Source: an uncultured Clostridia bacterium
GTDB taxonomy: Bacteria; Bacillota; Clostridia; Oscillospirales; CAG-272
Direction of reading: 5' to 3'
NCBI GenBank assembly: GCA_904501765.1
Contig: CAJGCM010000139.1
Coordinates: 1-5,824, forward strand
Length of the DNA: 5,824 nt
Both the position numbers and the translations under genes were made by a program. Below the pieces are notes generated by a model. That model had not been told where the DNA came from and searched no databases. It was given only the letters and a program-made list of their open reading frames with translations. Of the stretch, positions 1 to 5,234 are shown in pieces; within the stretch, counting starts at the first letter, position 1; the number at the start of each line of letters is the position of its first letter.

Positions 1-14
1 TCGGTAATTTGCAT
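1..14 (-). CDS. Start of an unidentified gene, cut by the window edge
   Basis: An ATG read leftwards from position 14 is preceded by AAAAGGAAA and a 5-base gap, the same style of weak ribosome binding site as the isomerase gene just upstream. Only the codons for Met-Gln-Ile-Thr are visible, so no function can be given. It lies 100 bases after the isomerase stop codon, with a stem-loop between and no obvious promoter, so it is probably the next gene of the aspS-isomerase transcript. The call rests only on the start context. Confidence 0.45.
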
Positions 15-40
15 AACGGTTTCCTTTTAGAGCATATAAT

Positions 41-76
41 CGGGGCGCCTGTACTTCATATGTACAAGCTGCCCCG
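41..76. other. Stem-loop in the gap after the isomerase gene
   Basis: CGGGGC (41-46) pairs with GCCCCG (71-76) and TGTAC (50-54) with GTACA (62-66), leaving a 7-base loop. A further GC/GC pairing (47-48 with 68-69) links the two stems with a one-base mismatch and a bulged base. Read leftwards, as the genes are, the stem is followed by ATTATATGC and not by a T-tract, so it is not a convincing intrinsic terminator. It ends 12 bases before the likely AAAAGGAAA site of the next gene and could stabilise the upstream message or tune translation of that gene. A smaller GCCG/CGGC hairpin lies at 79-92. Confidence 0.45.
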
Positions 77-114
77 TTGCCGAAATCACGGCGTTTTCAT
101 AAAGTTTATAATAA

Positions 115-753
115 TTAGCCGAGAAGCTTCTTAACGCACTCGCCGATTCTCTCGTCCTTGCAGTTAGCAAAGAAATATTCCTTGAAATTCTTGCCGCCGA
201 GAGCGCCAAGAACAAGCTCTCTGTCAAGGTTTTCAAGTATGTACACCATATCGGTATGAGTTACCTTCTTAACCTCGTCAAGAATCTTCTTGTTTCTCTG
301 CTCGGGAACTGCTCTTTCTCTGGGATATCCAAGACCCCATTCGGAAACGAAGAGCTTTTCAAATACGTACTGAAGGTTAAGCTCACAGCCCCAGCCCCAG
401 CCCTTTGCAAAGGGCATAGCTATTGCGTTGCCGTTATTAACCTGTGTGAACTGATATGCGTCGGTGGGGTCTACTACGTGACCGCAAAGAACTCCTGGGA
501 AGGAATTGCAGGCAAGCATTGCTCCTTCACCTGTGCCGCAGCCTGTGATAACAAGATCGCAGGCGCCTGAATTGAGAAGAGTGGCAGCGAGGATACCTAT
601 CTGAACGTAGGTAAGCTGCTCCTTATCCTCTGCGGAATACATACCGTAGTTATAAACCTCGTGTCCGAGAGGCTCAACTACCTTCTTAAGAGTATCGCAG
701 ATAAGAGCGTTTTTAGCAGCCTGGCTGTTTTCGTTGATAAGAGCGATTTTCAT
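115..753 (-). CDS. RpiB/LacA/LacB-family sugar-phosphate isomerase, long form
   Basis: A 212-residue cytoplasmic protein of the ribose-5-phosphate isomerase B / galactose-6-phosphate isomerase family, which interconverts aldose and ketose phosphates. The family signature GCGTGEG is at residues 71-77, with Cys72 at the position of the E. coli RpiB catalytic cysteine (Cys66), and an NNGNAIAMP stretch at 107-115 matches the family's NDxNVLAxG. Three things differ from E. coli RpiB. The N-terminal Asp-His pair is replaced (KIALINENS). The ring-opening His99 position is Val105. A C-terminal extension of about 60 residues, starting near a Trp/Gly-rich KGWGWG, makes it longer than the usual ~150 residues. 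The substrate therefore cannot be named and an rpiB symbol would overstate it. The ribosome binding site is weak (AAAAGGAAA, about 9 bases before ATG). It follows aspS by 56 bases without a terminator, so co-transcription is likely. Confidence 0.88.
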   Translation of the reverse strand: MKIALINENSQAAKNALICDTLKKVVEPLGHEVYNYGMYSAEDKEQLTYVQIGILAATLLNSGACDLVITGCGTGEGAMLACNSFPGVLCGHVVDPTDAYQFTQVNNGNAIAMPFAKGWGWGCELNLQYVFEKLFVSEWGLGYPRERAVPEQRNKKILDEVKKVTHTDMVYILENLDRELVLGALGGKNFKEYFFANCKDERIGECVKKLLG

Positions 754-809
754 ATTTGTTATTTCCTTTTCTGAAAAAATATTTTTATACCTTATAAAAG
801 ACCGAAAGC

Positions 810-2096
810 TTAAGGAGTAAGTCTGTTAGGTCCTCTGAATAAGAACTGAACCTCTTTTATGGAAAGTCCGAGGAAGAGCATTGTAAGCCTGTCAATTCCG
901 ATTCCAAAGCCACCGTGAGGGGGGCAGCCGTACTTGAAGAACTCGAGATAGAACTTAACGTCCTCTGCAAGTCCCTTCTCCTCTGCTTGCGCTTTAAGAA
1001 CCTCGTATCTATGCTCACGCTGCGCACCTGTCGTTATCTCGACGCCTCTCCATATAAGGTCATAGCCCTGGGGTACGCCCGCTTCATCTCTCATGTGGTA
1101 GAAGGCACGCTCCTTGGCATCGTAGTCGGTAATAAAGAGGAACTCGTGGCCGAACATATCAGCGGCAAGCTGCTTCGTCATTCTTTCCGCATCTGTGGTA
1201 AGGTCGCCCTTAACCTCGTCTGCTACCTTATATCCGTATCTTTCCTCAAGCTCACGGTAAACGTCGGCGAGCTTCATTCTGGGAAAAGGAAGGGTGGGAA
1301 CGGTGATTTCGGAATCAAACAGCTCCTTGATTTTTTCTCCGTGAGCCGCCTTTACCTTCTCAAGTGCATAAGCGAGCATTTCCTCTTCAAGCTTCATAAC
1401 GTCCTCGAAGCTGTCTATATAAGAAAACTCAAGGTCGAAGCCCGAAAACTCGGTTGCGTGCTTATTGGTATAGGACTTCTCTGCTCTGAATACGGGACCT
1501 GTTTCAAAAATTCTCTCAAGGCCCGACGCCATAGCCATCTGCTTATAGAACTGAGGGGACTGAGCAAGATATGCTTTGGTATCAAAATACTTAACCTCGA
1601 AAACATCGGAGCCTGACTCACTTGCCGCTCCTATAAGCTTCGGTGTATGGATTTCCACGAAATTACGCTCGACGAGGAACTCACGCATAGCATTGACGAG
1701 AGTAGTCTGCATTTTGAGCATAAGCTGATTTTTTTCACGGCGAAGGTCTATCCAACGATAGTCCATTCTGCAATCTATATCCGAATCGTCCTTAATAGGA
1801 AGAGCATCGGCTATGGATTCTATCCTCATCTCAGTGGGATACATCTCAATTCCGCCAAGCTTAACGTATTCGCTGGCAACTACCTCGCCCTCAAAGGTTA
1901 CAACCGAGTGAATGGTAAGCTTATCAAGAAGCTCTGCCATCTCGGGATGCTCCTCTTTTATGACGGTCACCTGCATTTTACCGGTTATGTCTTTAACTAC
2001 GATAAACGCCATATTTTTCTTGTTGCGGAAATTCTCAACAAAGCCCTGAATTTTACGCTTTCCCGGGGTGATATCCTTTATATAAGTACGCTCCAT
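810..2096 (-). CDS. aspS: Archaeal-type aspartyl-tRNA synthetase (possibly Asp-tRNA(Asn)-forming)
   Basis: A 428-residue class IIb aminoacyl-tRNA synthetase that attaches aspartate to tRNA in the cytoplasm. An N-terminal OB-fold anticodon-binding domain covers about residues 1-100. The catalytic core follows: TPKLIGAASESGSDVF (151-166), the aspartate-pocket sequence QSPQFYKQ (179-186), motif 2 FETGPVFRAE (197-206, Arg204 for ATP), RGVEITTGAQREHR (350-363) and motif 3 GGFGIGIDR (395-403, Arg403), ending FRGPNRLTP. The length and the absence of the GAD insertion of ~590-residue bacterial AspRS mark the archaeal type. Clostridial members are commonly annotated as aspartate-tRNA(Asn) ligases working with GatCAB, but specificity is not proven here. 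The start has AAGAGG 9 bases upstream and its own promoter. It heads the aspS-isomerase unit. No T-box leader fits in the ~30-base 5' UTR. Confidence 0.95.
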   Translation of the reverse strand: MERTYIKDITPGKRKIQGFVENFRNKKNMAFIVVKDITGKMQVTVIKEEHPEMAELLDKLTIHSVVTFEGEVVASEYVKLGGIEMYPTEMRIESIADALPIKDDSDIDCRMDYRWIDLRREKNQLMLKMQTTLVNAMREFLVERNFVEIHTPKLIGAASESGSDVFEVKYFDTKAYLAQSPQFYKQMAMASGLERIFETGPVFRAEKSYTNKHATEFSGFDLEFSYIDSFEDVMKLEEEMLAYALEKVKAAHGEKIKELFDSEITVPTLPFPRMKLADVYRELEERYGYKVADEVKGDLTTDAERMTKQLAADMFGHEFLFITDYDAKERAFYHMRDEAGVPQGYDLIWRGVEITTGAQREHRYEVLKAQAEEKGLAEDVKFYLEFFKYGCPPHGGFGIGIDRLTMLFLGLSIKEVQFLFRGPNRLTP

Positions 2097-2132
2097 TTAT
2101 TCTACCTCTTAAAAGAAAATTATTACCGAAAT

Positions 2133-2161
2133 ATTATATATTATTTTGTCTTGAAAGTCAA
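2133..2161 (-). promoter_or_regulatory. Promoter of aspS
   Basis: Read leftwards: TTGACT (2161-2156), a 17-base spacer, then TATAAT (2138-2133), a near-perfect sigma-A promoter. The predicted start of transcription, about 2126, leaves a short leader of about 30 bases before the aspS ATG. The -35 box contains the TGA stop codon (2160-2158) of the esterase gene upstream. No terminator separates them, so aspS can also be reached by read-through. Confidence 0.8.
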
Positions 2162-2979
2162 TAGTCTTTCAAGGTTTTCATCCACAGGCAGGCTTCATCT
2201 ACCCAGCCCTCGCCCATCTTCTGCACCCATTTACGGTTACCGCACTCGGTGATTTCATTACCGAGGGCAAGTCCGTGGGTGCCGTAGGGATATACGGACA
2301 GCTTGAAGGAAAGCCCTAAAGATGCAAGTTTTTCAGCTAAAGCGAGGCTTCCCGCAATAGGGACAAGCTCGTCCTCTGCGGTGTGCCATATGAACATAGG
2401 TGCGCTCTTCTCCGAGGCTGCGCATTCAAGAGAAAACTTCCTCTTATCCTCCACTGTAAGCTCGGCAAAGCTTTTGCCCGTAAGGTTCTCAAAGGAGCCT
2501 TGGTGGGTGACGACCATTGCGCTTACAACGGGATAGCAAAGGATAGCGCCTGTGGGTCTTATCATAGGATATTTATCCCCGAACTCCGCCTTCATTTCCT
2601 CATAATCAAACATAGTCGCCATAGAGCCTGTAAGATGGCCGCCTGCCGAGAAGCCTGTCATAAATACACGAGCGGGATCTACGTAATACTGCTCTGCATG
2701 CTCTCTTATGTATATCATAGCTTTGCCTGCATCAATCATCTGCTTCGGGAAATGGTCTCCCTCTTTTCCTACTCTGTAATGAAGAACGAAGGCATTATAA
2801 CCGTGAGCCACGAATGCGAGAGCAATAGGCTCTCCCTCTCTATCAGAGCAAACGCCCTGGTATCCGCCACCGGGAATGACGAGAATCGCAGGTCGAATCT
2901 CTCCGCGACAGGTGGTCGCATAGGTATCTATAAACACTCTTTTATCGGTTCCGTCCAAATAAATTCTTTCGTATTTCAT
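2158..2979 (-). CDS. Alpha/beta-hydrolase esterase, second of a tandem pair
   Basis: A 273-residue serine hydrolase of the acetyl-esterase/lipase type (Aes and feruloyl/acetyl-xylan-esterase-like family), expected to cleave ester-linked acyl groups. Visible landmarks: the oxyanion-hole motif PGGGY (36-40), the nucleophile elbow GFSAGG with Ser111, the acid Asp203 in WHTAEDELVP, and the catalytic His235 in PYGTHGLALG. There is no signal peptide or membrane segment, so it should act in the cytoplasm on imported, probably acylated, sugars or small esters; that substrate is inference. It is clearly paralogous to the gene upstream (over half identical by eye, with matching catalytic residues offset by 3) but has about 13 extra residues near the C-terminus (NEITECGNRKWVQKMGEGW). 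The start is supported by AGGAGAGAG about 9 bases before ATG. Confidence 0.9.
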   Translation of the reverse strand: MKYERIYLDGTDKRVFIDTYATTCRGEIRPAILVIPGGGYQGVCSDREGEPIALAFVAHGYNAFVLHYRVGKEGDHFPKQMIDAGKAMIYIREHAEQYYVDPARVFMTGFSAGGHLTGSMATMFDYEEMKAEFGDKYPMIRPTGAILCYPVVSAMVVTHQGSFENLTGKSFAELTVEDKRKFSLECAASEKSAPMFIWHTAEDELVPIAGSLALAEKLASLGLSFKLSVYPYGTHGLALGNEITECGNRKWVQKMGEGWVDEACLWMKTLKDY

Positions 2980-3008
2980 TTTTTATATCTCTCTCCTGAT
3001 GGTCATTT

Positions 3009-3037
3009 ATTTTAATTTTTAAATTTATTCCTTGCAA
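3009..3037 (-). promoter_or_regulatory. Probable promoter of the second esterase gene
   Basis: Read leftwards: TTGCAA (3037-3032), a 17-base spacer, then TAAAAT (3014-3009), in the 76-base gap between the two esterase genes. The leader would be about 23 bases and would include the AGGAGAGAG ribosome binding site. The region is very A+T-rich, so a chance match is possible, but spacing and position fit. No terminator is seen between the esterases, so read-through from the first is also likely. Confidence 0.5.
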
Positions 3038-3055
3038 ATATTTTATACGTAGTTA

Positions 3056-3832
3056 TTATTTGAGGCTGCCTATAAAATCGCACGCCTCGCTTACCCAATT
3101 ACAAACGAAGGGATCCTCCTCACCAAGGCCTAAGGCGTGAGGCCCGTAGGGATAGATAGACACCTTATAGGTGCAGGCGGCTTTATCTAAGGCGGCAGCC
3201 ATTTTCACGCTTCCTATCGGGGGTACGCATTTATCCTCTGCCGTATGCCAGATAAATACAGGAGGCGTTTTATCGTTTACGAGACATTCGATTGAAAAGC
3301 TACGCTTCTCTTCTTCGGTCAAATCCGCATAGGGCTTACCGAGAAGATTTGCAAAGCTTCCCTGATGGCAGGCACCGATAGCGGTTATTACCGGATATGA
3401 AAGTATTACTGCATCGGGGCGGATTTTATCGCATTTATCACCAAACTCGGCTTTCATTTCCGCATTGTCAAACATAGTTGCCAAGGAACCGGTCAGGTGA
3501 CCGCCTGCCGAAAATCCTACTGCATAGACCTTGTCCGGAAAAACAGAGAGAGACTCTGCGTTTTCTCTTATGTATATCATGGCTTTCGCCGCATCGGTAA
3601 GCTGCTTTGGATAATTATCCGACTTTCCTACCCGGTAATTAAGCTCGAAGGTATTATAGCCCTTCTCAAGGAATTTCAAGGCGATAGGCTCTCCTTCGAG
3701 GAAATGGGAAACGCCCACATATCCGCCGCCTGGAATTACCAGCATAGCAGGGCGGGGCGAGCCATCGGCTACGTAGGTGTCGATATACACACGCTCGTCG
3801 TTTTTATCAAGATAAACTCTCTCGTGCTTCAT
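3056..3832 (-). CDS. Alpha/beta-hydrolase esterase, first of a tandem pair
   Basis: A 258-residue serine hydrolase of the same acetyl-esterase/lipase type as its downstream neighbour. PGGGY (34-38) forms the expected oxyanion hole, GFSAGG carries the nucleophile Ser108, Asp200 sits in WHTAEDKCVP and His232 in PYGPHALGLG. All three catalytic residues are present, so both copies should be active. No signal peptide is visible, so it is probably cytoplasmic. The long shared blocks (EGEPIAL, KAMIYIRE, GFSAGGHLTGS, ATMFD, EMKAEFGDK, HQGSF, FIWHTAED) show a gene duplication, while DNA-level divergence at silent sites shows it is not recent. AAAGGGGA lies 5 bases before ATG. It has the best promoter of the pair, with a palindrome in the spacer, and follows a terminator, so it starts a new transcription unit. 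The substrate (acetylated oligosaccharide or other ester) is not determined. Confidence 0.9.
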   Translation of the reverse strand: MKHERVYLDKNDERVYIDTYVADGSPRPAMLVIPGGGYVGVSHFLEGEPIALKFLEKGYNTFELNYRVGKSDNYPKQLTDAAKAMIYIRENAESLSVFPDKVYAVGFSAGGHLTGSLATMFDNAEMKAEFGDKCDKIRPDAVILSYPVITAIGACHQGSFANLLGKPYADLTEEEKRSFSIECLVNDKTPPVFIWHTAEDKCVPPIGSVKMAAALDKAACTYKVSIYPYGPHALGLGEEDPFVCNWVSEACDFIGSLK

Positions 3833-3871
3833 AAAAATCCCCTTTGTAAGATTTTTTATTTTAACACTACT

Positions 3872-3900
3872 ATTATAACACTATCCGACGGATATTTCAA
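3872..3900 (-). promoter_or_regulatory. Promoter of the first esterase gene
   Basis: Read leftwards: TTGAAA (3900-3895), a 17-base spacer, then a perfect TATAAT (3877-3872). The predicted start of transcription, about 3865, leaves a leader of about 32 bases ending in the AAAGGGGA ribosome binding site. It lies between the terminator of the 80-residue gene and the esterase ATG, marking the start of the esterase-aspS block. Confidence 0.8.
3882..3894. promoter_or_regulatory. Candidate operator: 13-base palindrome in the esterase promoter spacer
   Basis: TATCCG-A-CGGATA is a perfect inverted repeat with 6-base arms around one central base. It fills most of the spacer between the -35 and -10 boxes of the esterase promoter, where a bound repressor would block RNA polymerase. 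No other copy of the 13-mer was seen in the window, and no regulator gene is present here. Operator function is inferred from symmetry and position only. Confidence 0.45.
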
Positions 3901-3936
3901 CCGAATGAGGAATTTTGTATAAAATTTTTAAAGCCG

Positions 3937-3983
3937 AAACAAGAAAAGAGAGAATTAAACGGCATCTGCCGTAAAATTCTCTC
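3937..3983 (-). terminator. Intrinsic terminator after the 80-residue gene
   Basis: GAGAGAATT (3948-3956) pairs perfectly with AATTCTCTC (3975-3983), and inside it ACGGCA (3959-3964) pairs with TGCCGT (3967-3972). The two stems are separated by a symmetric 2x2 mismatch. Read leftwards the hairpin is followed by TTTTCTTGTTT, a U-rich tract in the RNA. It begins 24 bases beyond the stop codon at 4007 and isolates this gene from the esterase promoter downstream. Confidence 0.85.
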
Positions 3984-4006
3984 ACAGCTGGGTGAAGAAC
4001 AGCGTC

Positions 4007-4249
4007 TTAAACCTCGCTCTTCCCCATAAGAAGCTGGCGCTTCTCGGACTCCGAAAGGCTCTCTATACCCTTCTTCATTTCGGTCCAAGCTCTATTGGGT
4101 ACGGGAGGGTTAAAAGCGGGAAGGTCGATAGTGGGGGTGTTCACACCGGGAACAGGCCCTTCATAACCGGGCGCTTTTCTCATTTCGCTGGGGTCGCCGC
4201 CAAAGCTGCCGCCTGTTTTTTTGCCGTTGTTTTTTTCTTTTTTCTGCAT
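4007..4249 (-). CDS. Small Lys/Gly- then Pro-rich protein of unknown function
   Basis: I do not recognise this 80-residue protein. Residues 1-20 are Lys/Asn/Gly-rich (MQKKEKNNGKKTGG), 27-52 are rich in Pro and Gly (PGYEGPVPG, LPAFNPPVPNR) and look disordered, and 54-75 can form a charged helix (AWTEMKKGIESLSESEKRQL). There is no signal peptide, membrane segment or cysteine. It is judged real because GGAG lies 5 bases before the ATG, a strong intrinsic terminator follows its stop by 24 bases, and no better frame covers the region. It follows the 207-residue helical-repeat gene in the same direction after a structured 229-base gap, so a shared transcript or role is possible but unproven. An adaptor or short peptide-binding role would be a guess. 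Confidence 0.68.
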   Translation of the reverse strand: MQKKEKNNGKKTGGSFGGDPSEMRKAPGYEGPVPGVNTPTIDLPAFNPPVPNRAWTEMKKGIESLSESEKRQLLMGKSEV

Positions 4250-4259
4250 AAAAGCTCCA

Positions 4260-4353
4260 ATCTGCCGCTAAGCGGTTTTCTTAAGCAGATAAAAGGCTCG
4301 CTTTGGCGGGAGGACTATTTGTACACCCGAGAAGCTTTCAGCCGATTATCTGC
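4260..4353 (-). promoter_or_regulatory. Structured leader before the 80-residue gene
   Basis: GCAGATAA (4285-4292) and TTATCTGC (4346-4353) form a perfect 8-base inverted repeat, extended by GGCT (4295-4298) with AGCC (4340-4343) across a 2x2 mismatch; inner CGGG/CCCG pairing (4307-4310 with 4326-4329) is also possible. In the leftward RNA a second GCAGAT (4265-4260) lies just 1 base before the GGAG ribosome binding site, so the middle AUCUGC could pair with either copy. A small CCGCT-A-AGCGG palindrome lies at 4265-4275. This resembles a switchable translation-control leader, but no known riboswitch class is recognised. The rest of the 4250-4478 gap shows no convincing promoter. Confidence 0.4.
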
Positions 4354-4478
4354 CACCGCTGTTATTCTTTGTTGCGGAGGGGGAATTTATACAAAAAGTC
4401 TACGGTAGAGTGCGGATTGCGGTAGTTTGCAGCGGGCGGCTTTAGCTTTATATATTTTAACTCCTCCTCTGCGTCGCA

Positions 4479-5102
4479 TCAGCCTTCCTTTGCAGACAGG
4501 TAGGCAGCTATTCGCTTTATTTCCACTGCTTCAAGGTATGGATAGAGTATGTCAATATCAAGCTTCGGGTATTTACCGGCAAGAAAGGCGTCAACTACAC
4601 GACGCAGGCAGGTGGGGCTGACGTATTTTATAATTGCATCTACGTCGGTCTCCTCCATCAGCTCTACCGTTTTTTCAAATATTTTTTCTGCGCATTCAGG
4701 GGGCAGATATGGTATCACCAGAGCTGTGTCGATTTTTGACAGAAGCTTCTCATCCGAGAGGAGCATTTCGCAAACTGCCCTTGCATCCTCAGTGTCCATA
4801 TACGGAAGGAGCTTTATGAGCCTACCCTCTCTGCTATCGGGCGATATGCCCTTATTTTTGTTCCAGATGCGCTCGGTTTCTTCCTTGATTTTTCTGCCAA
4901 GATCTTTGGTGCCATTCAGCATTTTACCGCCTAAATCCTTGGCCCCCACTCCGATTTTCTCAAAAAACGCACCTACCTCACCGAGAAAATTTTCCTTTCT
5001 ATCCTCTACCTCACACTCGTTTTTTTCTACCGATTGGGCTTCCCTATCCTCGCATTTTTCATAATATTCCTTGCCATCGATTACTACTTTTCTGAAATTC
5101 AT
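4479..5102 (-). CDS. Helical-repeat protein with amphipathic hendecads, function unknown
   Basis: I do not recognise this 207-residue protein. Residues 1-15 (MNFRKVVIDGKEYYE) look like a short beta hairpin and 16-40 are strongly acidic. Residues 51-72 contain two 11-residue units, GVGAKDLGGKM and LNGTKDLGRKI, typical of an amphipathic helix that could lie on a membrane or another protein. From about residue 96 to the end there are four helical units of 28-31 residues, each starting with a hydrophobic-Pro/Lys-Tyr signature: LLPYM (98-102), VIPYL (129-133), IIKYV (157-161) and LYPYL (186-190). This suggests a small alpha-solenoid for protein contacts. There is no signal peptide, membrane helix or catalytic motif. 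The start is well supported by AAGGAG 6 bases before ATG. It is divergent from the PyrE-like gene and upstream of the 80-residue gene. A stress or envelope-related role is only a guess. Confidence 0.82.
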   Translation of the reverse strand: MNFRKVVIDGKEYYEKCEDREAQSVEKNECEVEDRKENFLGEVGAFFEKIGVGAKDLGGKMLNGTKDLGRKIKEETERIWNKNKGISPDSREGRLIKLLPYMDTEDARAVCEMLLSDEKLLSKIDTALVIPYLPPECAEKIFEKTVELMEETDVDAIIKYVSPTCLRRVVDAFLAGKYPKLDIDILYPYLEAVEIKRIAAYLSAKEG

Positions 5103-5138
5103 AAGCTTCTCCTTCTTGTTTCAATTTGTCGTATGCTT

Positions 5139-5169
5139 ATTATATGCCGCAGGCGTCCTTTGGTTGCAA
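5139..5169 (-). promoter_or_regulatory. Possible promoter of the helical-repeat gene
   Basis: Read leftwards, a perfect TATAAT lies at 5144-5139, about 37 bases before the ATG, leaving room for a leader of about 30 bases with the AAGGAG site. The best -35 match is TTGCAA (5169-5164), but the 19-base spacer is longer than ideal, so confidence is limited. Confidence 0.4.
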
Positions 5170-5181
5170 AAGCTCTCGCAT
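5140..5181 (-). CDS. Possible 13-residue leader peptide frame
   Basis: An ATG at 5181 opens the frame MRELLQPKDACGI and ends at a TAA (5142-5140). GAGGAG stands 5 bases before the ATG, as good a site as those of the real genes, and comes from a tandem ATTGAGG repeat. It ends 37 bases before the start of the helical-repeat gene. Against it: it overlaps the likely promoter of that gene, so it would need a transcript started further upstream, and no run of regulatory codons is seen. Confidence 0.2.
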   Translation of the reverse strand: MRELLQPKDACGI

Positions 5182-5234
5182 TTATTCTCCTCAATCCTCA
5201 ATTTTTTAAGATATGACTTCGAGATGCTTCATAT

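Noticed and set aside
27..236. Minus-strand 69-codon frame over the end of the isomerase gene
   Set aside because: It mostly overlaps the isomerase in another frame and lacks a ribosome binding site.
2097..2132. T-box leader before the tRNA synthetase gene
   Set aside because: The predicted leader is only about 30 bases and lacks the T-box sequence and a terminator, so there is no room for one.
915..2252. Long plus-strand open frames opposite aspS (915-1616 and 1647-2252)
   Set aside because: They are antisense to a clearly identified synthetase gene, have no ribosome binding sites of the local type, and contain Cys/Leu/His-rich shadow-like sequence.
2303..3922. Plus-strand open frames opposite the esterases (2303-2536, 2383-3015 and 3497-3922)
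   Set aside because: Both esterase genes are certain from their catalytic motifs; the antisense frames parallel each other because the two genes are paralogous, not because they encode proteins.
3897..4088. Minus-strand 63-codon open frame across the terminator
   Set aside because: It overlaps the 80-residue gene in another frame, runs through the terminator hairpin and the esterase -35 box, and has no protein-like composition.
4549..5064. Ser-rich plus-strand 171-codon frame opposite the helical-repeat gene
   Set aside because: The minus-strand frame has a strong ribosome binding site and ordered repeats; the Ser/Phe/Pro-rich composition of the plus frame is typical of an antisense shadow.
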